From the NCBI GenBank assembly GCA_032622095.1, contig CP136068.1, positions 16,411,729 through 16,475,728 on the forward strand: a stretch of DNA of 64,000 bases, in the 5' to 3' direction. This document shows positions 44,280-55,805 of the stretch, piece by piece. How positions within the stretch are numbered: the first letter of the stretch is position 1; each line of letters starts with the position of its first letter. Made by a program: the position numbers and the translations under genes. This DNA comes from Siphonodentalium dalli. Its lineage: Eukaryota > Mollusca > Scaphopoda > Gadilida > Siphonodentaliidae. Below the pieces are notes generated by a model, which did no database searches, was not told the origin of the DNA, and saw only the letters and a program-made list of their open reading frames with translations.

Positions 44280-46360
44280 CTGTCAACTCTAGTGTAACAT
44301 TTTCCAAAACGTGTTATAAATCAACATTTTGTTCATCGCAACTTGGTATCAAGATTATGTCAATCGACTCATTGAATATTTGCTAGGCCGGGAAATATTC
44401 ATGGTGGTGAAAAATAACAGATTTCAAAAAATTATATTTTTTAACTCAGAACTTTAAAGGGTGTGTTCCTCAACTCGAATAAGTTATTTTTACCCCTGAA
44501 GCCAAAGAAATGGTAATTGAGGAGCGTGAACTCGGATTATCTGTCTTTAAATGTACATGTATGGTACATGTCTAAGCCACATTAAGCTCCTTGTACATAT
44601 TACTTGGTGATACAGCAGGTTGACAAAGATAAAGGAACATCAGAATATTTTTATTCTGTGATGGATTTTAAGGCCTGTATGTGTGTACATGTACATGAAT
44701 CTGATTATATTGACATGCTGCAATAATTTGTCACTTAAAGTGATGTGAAACACTCCAATAGGGTGATAAAATATAAATGGAGAATAATCTTGTTCAAAGT
44801 AGTACTTTTTACAAATATTATATCCAAATTAACAACACACACCATCATTCGTATACATAATTAAATGCAGTAACTATCAAAGGCGAACTCGTTTTCGTTA
44901 TATTATCGCCGATAGATGCGCCCCGAATCGAGTAGTAAATATTCACAAATGAGCGTAGTTCAGACAATGTGTTCTATGGAGTGATACGGTTGATTTGCTT
45001 TCGATTTTCGGCTATGTTAGTAGAATGCTACCTTCTTCCTGCCTTGGTACTAACTGATCAGTTTCACGCACCAGAACAAGTGCATAATATATCTTTAAAA
45101 GTTCATATCCTTCAGACAAGCTCAGAAACAAGGCTTGAGACTGATCCATGGGTACTGTTGTGCTTTGTGTAGAGATATGAAACTGGTACACCTCCAAATT
45201 CTGGTCAATGTAGTATGAAGTACGGTATAACAAAGGTTATGCATACACTGGATGCCATAGTGCACATTTTCTGAGACTCATACAGGTACATACAGAAGCA
45301 TACAGGTACATGTACATGTATGTTGTAGAATTGAATTCACTAACTTCACTTGCCAAGATTTTCACCACTAAGTCTGATAAAATGTAGACGTCACTGATCG
45401 GTCTCCATCAAGGAAGGAATGGATGTGTCATTTTTGCCTTTGATGAAGACATTGGTCATCATTTGGTTATATATTAAAGCCTCCCCTTCGCTGCACAGTA
45501 CTGAATTCAGTGCATACCATTCATTGGTATACATATGGTACATGTATATAGCCAGGACTGTCACAAAGCAACAACTCACATTATGTCATGCATGGACGAA
45601 TACCGATAACATCTAGATTACATGTATCCGTTACATGTACACCGAATAACATTTGAAATCCTTCCTCATCCAGTCTTGGACAGAATTAATAATATTGGTA
45701 TCAAGTGTAATCATTATCTGCAAGAAACACTCAGGAAACATGATTCTATGATTGGTTATCAGATATCAGGCCTTGAATGAAATTTGTATGTCTCAATCCA
45801 ATCAGGCAGCTCCTCCTGTCTGAAAAATAAGATTTGAATGCTTGTAATGACATCAGAAAAGCGGAATGACTAATCATGTACATATTATTAAGATGTACGG
45901 TCCAAATTAATCACCCGGGGGTGGGGTGGGGGGGGGGGGGCAGTTATAAGAGTATTGTTATCCATTCAAACACTGCATGTTGGTCAGAATCAGCTACAAA
46001 TACATATATTTACATACTAAGTGTTGTCATCACTAAATCCAGCATACTGATTGGTCCGCGCCCACGTGGCTAGTTGCAGTTATTTCTCGGTGAATGCGCA
46101 ACGGCTCATAACACCAAGCTCACAACACCATCCATACGTCATTGGGTTTGGAAAGACGAACGCGTAATGTTTTGGGCGCATTTGGACTCGCGCAGGATTG
46201 ACTTAATACATCACCTGGTTGCAATATGAAGAGAAATTGTTCCTATTAACTTTTGCCAAGGGTGCTATTGGGTACTTTGGGCTGTTTTTGTCACGATACA
46301 CTATTCAATTTAAATACATTTACAAAAGTGGCTTTTTCGCTAAATATATATAAATATAAG
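44280..46360. other. No gene seen
   Basis: About 2.1 kb. ACATGTACATG words near 44,560, 44,690 and 45,300, and a G run after GGGTGGGGT near 45,925. No coding frame with family features. Confidence 0.4.
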
Positions 46361-46362
46361 GA

Positions 46363-46502
46363 TTAACTGTCATGTAGACTATTTTTATGGAGATGTAACC
46401 GTGAGGTAAGTGGTCATAACTTGTATGTAAAGGGTTTTACACAAGTTATGTCCACTTACCTCACGGTTACATCTCCATAAAAACAGTCCACATGACAGTT
46501 AA
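46363..46502. mobile_element. 140-bp palindromic element flanked by TTAA
   Basis: TTAACTGTCATGTAGACT at the left and AGTCCACATGACAGTTAA at the right. The arms pair for more than 60 bases through GGAGATGTAACCGTGAGGTA with very few mismatches. TTAA at each end fits a piggyBac/Kolobok-type target duplication. Confidence 0.8.
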
Positions 46503-46559
46503 TACTTATGTACATGTACTAGTAGCATATACCGTTGTAACAGGATACCTCCCCTTAAA

Positions 46560-46755
46560 TATCTCCCCACTCACGATACCCACATGAATGACTAAAATAA
46601 AATTTCACTCATTTGATATGCTACTTGAACAAACAAAATTAAATAAAAAACAAACGTAAATCTCATAAAACATCTTTTTCGAGCCATTTCATGGTTAAAC
46701 GATATCAAAACTTCAAAAGGGTGAATTTTCTTTTAGTCATATATTGGGGGAATGT
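46560..46755. repeat. Fragment of the 1-880 repeat family
   Basis: AATTAAATAAAAAACAAA, GGCTCGAAAAAG-type and GCCATTTCATGGTTAAACGATATCAAAA words followed by TTTTAGTCATATATTGGGGG parallel 660-870. Confidence 0.6.
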
Positions 46756-46765
46756 CAGGGAATTA

Positions 46766-46844
46766 CAGTAATGCCCAAAGTAAGTGACCACTTAACCTCA
46801 GGATTGTGGGTAATTTTTCAGGATTTATTCAGAAATATGGCTTG
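46766..46844. mobile_element. CAGTAATG-type MITE, left fragment
   Basis: TA then CAGTAATGCCCAAAGTAAGTGACC, CTTAACCTCA and TTTTTCAGGATTTATTC. It is truncated before the central hairpin. Confidence 0.65.
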
Positions 46845-47179
46845 TGTGGTCTCACACCAGAAACTTCTAACACAGCAGTACTAGAAGGTTACCGCTTCAA
46901 CACTGCACAAAATCGGTTGATATTTATGTAAAATATACTAAGCAGACTAGGTGTTATGTATTGCTCCGCGTACCTATTTTTCCATGTACCTAAGAATAAG
47001 TCAAGCCCTGTTCCATGTGTGAGGTATGGCTACATGTATACTCAAAGTAATTGGCCACCTCTTAATATAGTACCCCCCCCCCCCCCCGTTAATACTGCAG
47101 TATTAAAGATATAAAGCACAGTAACCTCCAACACCTCATTATGGTTACTAGTACAGTTTCAACGCTGCATATACCGCAG

Positions 47180-47283
47180 TTACACCCCATATGCATGTTG
47201 TCATGTTACACCCTATATGCATGTTGTCATGTTACACCCCATATGCATGTTGTCATGTTACACCCCATATGCATGTTGTCATG
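47180..47283 (+). repeat. 26-bp tandem repeat, four units
   Basis: TTACACCCCATATGCATGTT plus GTCATG, starting at 47,180, 47,206, 47,232 and 47,258 with a single base difference. Confidence 0.9.
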
Positions 47284-47570
47284 TTTCGCATGCATGAAAA
47301 TAAAATGCAGTGTTTTTCCTCATATCTGTGGAACGGATGGCCTTCGTTACATGTACATGTATATAGTACTCCAAATATAGGACATGGGAACGCTGATAGA
47401 AAAATTGTATTGTATATACGGGGGGTTAAATGTAGCACATAATGAACTTTGAAGTTGCCAACATTGTTTCGGCTGTCAATTTATAAACTCCACCCATCCA
47501 TGTTGTCAGGCTGCATTGATTGGCATTACACAAACAAGCATGAAAATATAATTTAGTGATTCATCTTATT
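47284..47570. repeat. Dispersed repeat, copy C (short)
   Basis: GCATGAAAATAAAATGCAGTG, ACTTTGAAGTTGCCAACATTG, CTGTCAATTTATAAACTCC and ACCCATCC parallel 13,800-13,860, 15,045-15,110 and 21,620-21,680. Confidence 0.65.
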
Positions 47571-47722
47571 CATGCATATATAAGTTCATTGAACAAGATC
47601 CATGTGGCTGTTTTAATTTTCAACTTTTGGTGTGATATTTGTTGGTGTATCATAACTGCATGGTGCTCCACAACAGTAATCGACTTGATACCGTGGTGGA
47701 TATCATATACTGCGATCATTAC

Positions 47723-47807
47723 CAGGTATCCCCCCCCCCCCCCCCCCGCGGAAAAAAAACTGCGGGACACAACGTACCGGGGGTGGTGGGGGGGGGGGTA
47801 CCTGGGC
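47723..47807. repeat. Foldback bounded by C and G runs
   Basis: CCAGGTAT followed by a C run of about 18, then GCGGAAAAAAAACTGCGG, then a G run ending GGTACCTGG. The ends are inverted. Homopolymer lengths may be unreliable. Confidence 0.55.
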
Positions 47808-48460
47808 GTAAAAAATTTACACGTAAATTTTGTCCTTATTCATTTAGGGGGGGTTGCATGTAAAAAAAATTCCAAATATGTATTTTCAGACTCACAACTT
47901 CAATTTTCTCTCATTTTATAGAATATGGATTAACCTTAATATCCAAATCATATATACATGAGTAGTACAATCCACATAAAACAATTTTGGATAACCACTG
48001 TCTTGGTTTACATGTGATATTGACCCCATTAACCCTCTTAATAATGCCAACTATGTCAGTGTCTACCAGTCGATTGCAGAATTCTACCCTGCGATCGCTT
48101 ATATGGCAAATTTTTACTGCAGAACTATCCCATGTATTAAACAATTTCTCCTCCAATGGTATCAGAAAACAGTTATATGCTGGTATCTCACTCATCTCAT
48201 TTGCATCAGATTTTTCAAAGTCGAGGTAATGACTAGTTGTCATTTTTTAAAGTGCATACATAGCGTTGCGATCACCAATATACATGTTTGTACATGTCAT
48301 GACATCACGAGGTACAAATCTGCGTTCTACTGGTAGACAATGACCATTTTAGTCATAATAATCTAAACTAAGTTACCAAGCACCTTCTCGTGAATTGTAT
48401 GCTCAGGTGTTTTTTTCGGTTTCCGGTCAAACCGAGTTGTTGTCCGGCTGGGGTAGATTT
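47808..48460. other. No gene seen
   Basis: Intergenic with short frames only. Confidence 0.35.
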
Positions 48461-48462
48461 GA

Positions 48463-48615
48463 TATTTCTGGGGGGGGGGGGGGCAAATGGTCAGTGGAAA
48501 AAAACTGCAGTTTTTGCTGTTTTGGGGGGGGGGGGGGGGGGGTACCCAAACCGAAAAAAAACAGTTTTTTCCACCCTGTGTCTGCAGTTTTTTTCCGCCC
48601 CCCCCCCCCCATTTT
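48463..48615. repeat. Second G/C-run foldback
   Basis: A G run, GGAAAAAAACTGCAG, a second G run ending GGGTACCC, then CTGCAGTTTTTTTCC and a C run. It shares the AAAAAACTGC and GGTACC words with 47,723-47,807. Confidence 0.55.
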
Positions 48616-49048
48616 TAAGGTCCATAATTTTGAGGATAGCGGTATATACATGTATTGGTGACAATGTACAAATATTCATCTGCATGGTAGCTATAGATAT
48701 AAACTCACCACTGGTATTTTGGCGAACAGACTTCCAGTGATATTTCACCTGTCATTTGTTCATTGCCACGTGTCTAGCTAGACAGGACCGACGCTTAAGA
48801 CTAATCATGGGCGAAATCAATCTACATATGTTGAAGATGAGAGGGCATGATGCCGCATCCACCATGGCTAATGAATCTGGTATTTCTGTAATTGAAGAAA
48901 AAATACATGTACATGTATGCTGCATATATATGTATGTGATATGGATGCATGTATTTTCATAATTTGCAAACATATTCAAAAAACAAGTGTAAAGTTCATT
49001 CTTCCAACAATATTAGCATTTTCGGCGATTCAGATGTCAGAAGACCAT
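48616..49048. other. No gene seen
   Basis: Nothing recognised beyond short chance frames. Confidence 0.35.
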
Positions 49049-49745
49049 AATTCAATCGTAAGTGGAGGAATCGGGCCTGACAAAATCATGGATAGTTTGT
49101 TACGATGTCATCGCAGATGAGTATATTTAATATCGGTGGTTAACCACGTGATTAACTATCCTATGATATTTCCATTTACTTTGTACGATTTTTACGTACA
49201 CGCAAATTTCACCAAGTGGAGGTAACCAAGGATACGTCACAATTTTGCAATTCTGCATTGATATAACTCGTGATCATGTCGTGAGCATGCGCAGTCCAAC
49301 TATCGGTTATTACCCAAGATGGGAATCTGTCCACTTACAATTGAATCGTAGTCATATGAATCATGAATGTTCACTCAGTGAACGTACAGATGAAAGATAC
49401 AATCTTAAGTGGAGGAACCGGGATCGACGAGATCGTGGATAGTTTGTTCACATGATTACGATGTCGTACATGATGAAATCACAGTTTTTTGTAAAGCATG
49501 TGATTGACTATCATGCGATCCTTCAGGCCACAATTTTTACATACACATGACTGATTAGTGATTACGTCGCAAATGGGGATAACCAAGGATACGCCACAAT
49601 TTCGCTTTTAAATAAAACAGTGCATGATATTATTTTTTACCTACGATTTTGAGGTGAGCATGCACAGTTGAGCGGTTACTTCCTACGACAGAAATATTTC
49701 CACTTACGATTGTATCGTGGTAATCTGAACGTTCACTTAGTGTTA
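49049..49745 (+). repeat. ~346-bp tandem duplication, two diverged copies
   Basis: AAGTGGAGGAATCGGG (49,060) and AAGTGGAGGAACCGGG (49,406) head the two copies. GGATAGTTTGTT, GTAACCAAGGATACG(T/C)CACAATTT, GTGAGCATG and TTCACT(C/T)AGTG follow in order in each. Confidence 0.75.
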
Positions 49746-50656
49746 AATTGGCCATGGCATGACAATATTAAAGAGATTGTGGGAATTCTATCAGGTTGAC
49801 ATTTGTTAGAATAATGGTATGAAGTACCGGTATAACTGATCATAACTGACAATTTCCTTATAAGCTACATGTATATTTTCAATAACTGGGACCTTTTAAT
49901 ATTCCAACTATTGTCATATTAATGTCGACCGATAATGCACTGCATTTATGGCAGAATTTGATTTTGCAGACGAAAATAGCCATTCCCGGACAGTTTTTCC
50001 TTTTATGAAGCATCAAATTTAGGCCAATTTATAATTCATTAAAAATCGTTTTTGCAGTTGGGAACACAGTTGGGAATATTGTGCAGGGCTACCTTTATAT
50101 ATGATTCATAAATGCCATATAATCATAGTCCGTCAGAAGTTACTATTTTGACCAAACAAATGTTCATTTATCAATGACGGATTCCATTTTCTGAAATATT
50201 TAACGGAAACAAAATTAGGCCGATTTACTATCAAATTTCATTTGAATAAAACAGGATAAGTCGTGCATTTTAAATTGTAGTTCGATTAAGTATTTTACTA
50301 GTAACAGTCTGTTCATAATGAGAAATCACTTCAATTGATGACTGATTAGTTTCACTTACCTAAAATCCGATCAATTTGTATCCTATGAAAACGTAAATTG
50401 GACGTCCAGCCTCGATCTGCGCCGGTAGGTTAAAAAAATAGGAATCATTTTTCCGCTGTTGTAAAGTGGAACGAAATTACACGCTTCAAGAACTTTTACC
50501 TCAAATTTGCAATAATAAAAGTTCAACGAAGCAATAGATTGATAAGGCCACCACCAACAGGAGCGTGAAGACAGGGTTATTGTGGTGTATATATCCCAAA
50601 CAGTTCTAATAATTAAAAAAATCATGACTGCCACATTAGTTGTAAACTTCACACCA
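49746..50656. other. No gene seen
   Basis: A/T-rich. A minus-strand frame at 50,383-50,697 has no family features and partly lies in the next repeat. Confidence 0.35.
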
Positions 50657-51023
50657 TATAAGAGCACCCCACCCCCTGGAATACGGAATAATACCACTTA
50701 ACACAGAGGGTGGAATGCGAAATACCAGTTAACAGCCATATGGATAAATTCTCTATTGCCGTACGAACGCCGGTCATCATGTCCATGTCTAAATTGATAT
50801 AAATTGATGATCGACGATCTGTATGTCAAACCGTGCATTTATTGTGACAAACATCGCATTTGTATTATTCTTATGATCGTTTTATTGGAAGGTTGGTATA
50901 CGAATACCGGTATTTTTGGAATACCGAATACCTCCTAACAGAGGGGCCGGAATATGGCGTACCTCATAACAGGGCATGGAATACAGCGTACGAAATGGGG
51001 GGGGGGGGGGGGGGCTCTTATAC
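50657..51023. repeat. Repeat bounded by inverted TATAAGAGC / GCTCTTATA ends
   Basis: The left end reads TATAAGAGCACCCCACCCCC; the right end is a G run followed by GCTCTTATA. Inside, a GGAATAC...TACC...TAACAG motif recurs about five times at 30-40-base spacing near both ends. Confidence 0.55.
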
Positions 51024-51159
51024 CGGATATGACATATATTACATAAAAAACACACTCACCGCGCTGTTGAAGGGGGGATGTCTGTGTAACCTTTGTTTGT
51101 TAATTTAACCCTTTCATAACGGGAGTTAGGCTGGTGCAGCATTAAGGACGCTGTTTGTA

Positions 51160-53720
51160 TTAAACATTTATCATGGTCAGTGTATGCATTTTAAAACACA
51201 GGGCAAGTTAGATTACATCATTTAATTGATATTCTAGTTAAAATAGTCTGTGAAACTACTTTAAAACCACATGTTATGCACCCTGTTTTGCCAACTAAAC
51301 TATGAAATATAGATATGTTATTTGTTTTATTATCAGAGAAAAGCATTCTGCAAAGATATGGCCTTATACATGTTATAAACATGCAAATAGTGGCTTCATT
51401 TGGCCTTTCTTCCATCATTTAGAGAGTCAAATCTGAAGAAATTCCCTTAGTTTGATATTTATGATCCCATAATCCCATGAAATGGTATTTAAAACCTCAA
51501 ATGTCAGTATTTCCTATCAGATGGACATATCAACTAATAAATTAAACATTTCCCATGGTCATTACATGCATTTTAATATACAAGGCAATGTAGAAAACAT
51601 CATTTGATGGATATTTTACTTAAAATAATCAGTGGAAACTACATAAAAGCAATATTGTATGCATCCCTGTATAGCCAAATCAAATTAAACTATGGATGTT
51701 GTATTGTTTATTTCACCTGAGACATGTATTCTGTTCAGATATAGCCTTATATATGTTATAAACATGCCAATAATGGCATAATTTAGGCTTTTTTCCCATA
51801 ATTTAGAGGGTCAAAGCTGAATAAATTCCCTTATTTCAAATTTGTAAGATGCCAAGCCAGCTGAAATGATGTATCAAACCTCAAATGGCAGTATTTCTTA
51901 TCAGATGGACATCTCTACCAATAAATTAAACATTTTTCATGGTCATTGCATGCATTTTAATATACAGGACAAGGCCGAAAACATCATTTGATGGATATTT
52001 TACTTAAAATAGTCTGTGGAAACAACCTAAAAGCCATGTTGTATGCATCCCTGTATAGCCAAATCAAATTAAACTATGGATGTTGTATTGATTATTTCAC
52101 CTGAGACATGTATTCTGTTCAGATATAGCCTTATATATGTTATAAACATGCCAATAATGGCATAATTTAGGCTTTTTTCCCATAATTTAGAGGGTCAAAG
52201 CTGAATAAATTCCCTTATTTCAAATTTGTAAGATGCCAAGCCAGCTGAAATGGTGTATCAAACCTCAAATGGCAGTATTTCTTATCAGATGGACATCTCT
52301 ACCAATAAATTAAACATTTTTCATGGTCATTGCATGTATTTTAATATACAGGACAAGGCAGAAAACATCATTTGATGGATATTTTACTTAAAATAGTCTG
52401 TGGAAACAACCTAAAAGCCATGTTGTATGCATCCCTGTATAGCCAAAACAAATTAAACTATGGTTATTTTATTGTTGATTTCATCAGAGACATGTATTCT
52501 GTTCAGATATAGCCTTATATATGTTATAAACATGCCAATAATGGCATAATTTAGGCTTTTTTCCCATAATTTAGAGGGTCAAAGCTGAATAAATTCCCTT
52601 ATTTCAAATTTGTAAGATGCCAAGCCAGCTGAAATGGTGTATCAAACCTCAAATGGCAGTATTTCTTATCAGATGGACATCTCTACCAATAAATTAAACA
52701 TTTCTCATGGTCACTGTGTGCATTATGCTATATAGGGCAAGGTAGAAAACATTATTTGATGGATATCTTACTTAAAATAGTCTGTGGAAACTACTTAAAA
52801 GCAATATTGTATGCATCCCTCTATAGCCAAATGCAATTAAACTATGGATATTTTATGGTGCATTTTATCAGCGACATGTATTCTGTTGAGATATAGCCTT
52901 ATACATGTCATTAACATGCAAATAGTGGTTTCATTTGGGCTTTCTTCCATTATTTAGAGAGTCAAATCTGAAGAAATTCCCTTAGTTTGATATTTATGAT
53001 CCCATAATCCCATGAAATGGTATTTTAAACCTCAATTGTCAGTATTTCTTATCAGATGGACATATCAACTAATGAATTAAACATTTCCCATGGTCATTAC
53101 ATGCATTTTAATATACAAGGCTATGTAGAAAACATCAATTGATGGATATTTTACTTAAAATAGTCTGTGGAAACTACATAAAACCAATATTGTATGAATC
53201 CCTCTATAGCCAAATGCAATTGAACTATTGATATTTTATTGTGCATTTTATCAGAGACATGTATTATGTTGAGATATAGCCTTATACATGTTACTAACAT
53301 GCAAATAGTGGCTTCATTTGGGCTTTCTTCCATAATTTAGAGAGTCAAAGCTGAATAAATTCCCTTAGGTTTCAAATTTAAAAGATGCCAAGCCAGCTGA
53401 AATGGTGTATCAAACCTAAAATGTCAGTATTTCTTATCTGATTGACATCTCTACCAATAAATTAAGCATTTCTCATGGCCATTGCATGCATTTTAATATA
53501 TAGGACAAGGCAGAATACATCACTTGATGGATATTTTACTTAAAATACTTTGTGGAAACTAAATAAAAGCCACATTGTATGCTTTCCTATATAGCCAAAT
53601 GAAATTCAACTATGGATAAATTGGATAATTTATTGTTTGTATCATCAGAGACATGCATTCTGCTAAGATATAGTCTTTTGTGTGTTATAAACATACAATA
53701 GGTGCACGGCCTCATTGGGC
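51160..53720 (+). repeat. 384-bp satellite array, about 6.7 copies
   Basis: TAAACATTT(C/T)(C/T)CATGGTCA begins copies at 51,161, 51,543, 51,927, 52,311, 52,695, 53,078 and (TAAGCATT variant) 53,463: spacings 382, 384, 384, 384, 383, 385. Copies 3-5 are closest to each other; the first and last are most diverged. Some copies keep a minus-strand frame with PNEATICM, but most do not. Confidence 0.92.
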
Positions 53721-54055
53721 TTGCTTTCATAATACAAGAGAGTCAACTCTGAAGAAATACCATCGGTTTGAAATTGGTAGCATCTTCCATCCTTATATAA
53801 GAGGGGTATATACCAGCTTGAAGTACCGGTTTAATTAATAGGTGCAATGCAAGGGGCCACCAGAGAGGTTTGTCTAGTTCGGGATGGTGTGGCAAACCAC
53901 CAACTGGAGATTTCAAGGGAGGCCTCCTCAATGGCGACCCACTATATTGTGCAAACAAAATTTTATTAAAATTGTATAAAGGTCAGCATGCCCTAAGCGC
54001 ATTGAGAAATAGATAAAAACACTTACTGACAGATTGCCAATAACAAAATTACAGC
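53721..54055. other. No gene seen
   Basis: Unique flank of the satellite. Confidence 0.4.
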
Positions 54056-54345
54056 TGTTGAAACTATTGTTATGTAAACAAAACTGTTACAGTGATTTGT
54101 CAACAAATATATAATTCTAGCTGTATTATTAGTTCAAATATTTAACTATGAATAACATTTTCAGAATATTTAATCAACAGGTTGGACCTTTTCCAATGTT
54201 ATGTAAACAAAACTGTTACAGTGAGTGACTTGTCAACAATTATATAATCCTATAGCTGTAGTATTACATGTAGTTCAAATATTTAAGTATGAATATGAAT
54301 TTCAGAATATTTAATCAACAGGTTGGACCTTTTTCAATGTTTACC
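54056..54345 (+). repeat. 129-bp tandem repeat, two units
   Basis: TTATGTAAACAAAACTGTTACAG occurs at 54,070 and 54,199, and each is followed by TTGTCAACAA, TAGCTGTA, GTTCAAATATTTAA and AATCAACAGGTTGGACC. Confidence 0.85.
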
Positions 54346-54419
54346 ACAAAATTTTGATCACAATTTTGCTATCGTTGGACTTTTACAGTTATTCTATTAC
54401 AGCAGTAATTTGTACATAA

Positions 54420-54728
54420 CAATTAATTCTTGGTTTAGAAATATTTTCTTTAAGTATTTCTTAACTTAGAAAAAAAATCTTGAAACAAGAAATATATATT
54501 TAATTTTTGAAGCCATTTTCTTAGTAAGGAAATTTTTTCTTGTTTCAAGACTAAAATCTATCTTTTTTGAGAAAACTATCTTTTGTCTGGTGGGAGTTTC
54601 TTAAATTTTCTTGATGTAGCAGACTTTGGGGGTATATTTCTCAAAATAAGATTTATTTTCCTGTTTCAGGAAATAGTTTTTCTTGTTTCAAGATATTTTA
54701 TCTTATTAAGAAATTATTTTTGGCAGTG
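54420..54728 (-). repeat. A/T-rich element, inverted relative of 41,848-42,385
   Basis: Ends TTTTTGGCAGTG and has TCTTGTTTCAAGA and TTTTCTTAGTAAGGAAA words, each nearly self-complementary. Confidence 0.55.
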
Positions 54729-55438
54729 TAGGCGCGGCTGTTATCGGTTATATGGGCACATTTATAATCATTTTGTAATATCATATATCAGTCTAAATTG
54801 TTAATAATTTTCATTATTTCTATCTCCAGTGTGCCAGTCAATGCGTGCGTGTCTGATCCAAATATACGTTTTTATGTAACAAAAGCAAAACGGAGTCTTG
54901 TGACCAAAAGAACCGCCATATGGAGCATAGTTGTTGGCCAACATATTCGAGGTACGGTCCCATCCTTCCTATTTGCCCTCGAAATTTCATTAAAAACAAA
55001 TACCATACACTCCTTGACAGGTTTTTCCAAATAACTACTTTTATCAGATAAATATGATAAAAAAAAACAAAAAATTTGGACGACACGACACATTTAGGTG
55101 ACGTTCAAGCATATCGTATAATCAGTTTCCGGTTTTATCGGTATCAACATCAATTCTGGGAGACTGTTGATGAGATATTAGCGAAGAACCACACAACGAA
55201 CCGTTACTAACCCATATCGTTAACGTCGGAATATTCGACCGTTTTCGAACCAATATTTTCGAACCGAATTCGAATCGAGTATCAAGACCGAATCGACTAA
55301 CGAAAATCTAACATCGAAATTTTGCAGGACCCTACACGAAAGGTCTTTGGTAAAATATGTTCATCGGGTTGTAAAAATGCGTTATTTGCATCTCGGATCA
55401 CCTACCACCCAGCATACATTCCTGCAGTAATATATGTA
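54729..55438. other. No gene seen
   Basis: Overlapping short frames near 54,800-55,090 show no family features. Confidence 0.35.
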
Positions 55439-55805
55439 CATGTATAACTAGTATAAATCATGGACGTGACAATATGATTTTATCAGCGTGAGTTTGTGGT
55501 TTTTTATGCAGTTTTAAATGTGCACAGAGAGTGCTGTTATTGCACTGACGATATGATACATGTATAACTAGTATACAGCACGTGGCAATTTAAGTTTATC
55601 AGCGTGGGTTTGTGACTTTATATGTCATTTTATTTGATCGCAGATTGCTGTTACTATGTTAACGATGTAATTCGTTATAACTTGTGTAAACATGCCCGTG
55701 GCAAATTAATTTGCCAACGTGTGGTTTGTGGTTCTTTGTATGCCGTTAATTGAGCACAAAGAGTGCTGTTATTGTGTCAACGGTGTAGTGCATGTTTAAA
55801 TTGTA
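55439..55805 (+). repeat. ~118-bp tandem repeat, three diverged units
   Basis: CATGTATAACTAGTAT, TATCAGCGTG(A/G)GTTTGTG and GTGCTGTTATTG-type words recur at about 55,439, 55,559 and 55,675. Confidence 0.75.

Noticed and set aside
47180-47283. CRISPR-like array
   Set aside because: Four 26-bp units abut with no spacers; this is a minisatellite in eukaryotic DNA. The same holds for 58,518-58,648 and 60,522-62,540.
51218-53333. Minus-strand frames with PNEATICM in the 384-bp satellite as a repeated-exon gene
   Set aside because: Only the first and sixth monomers keep the frame; others have stops, so it is not maintained as coding.
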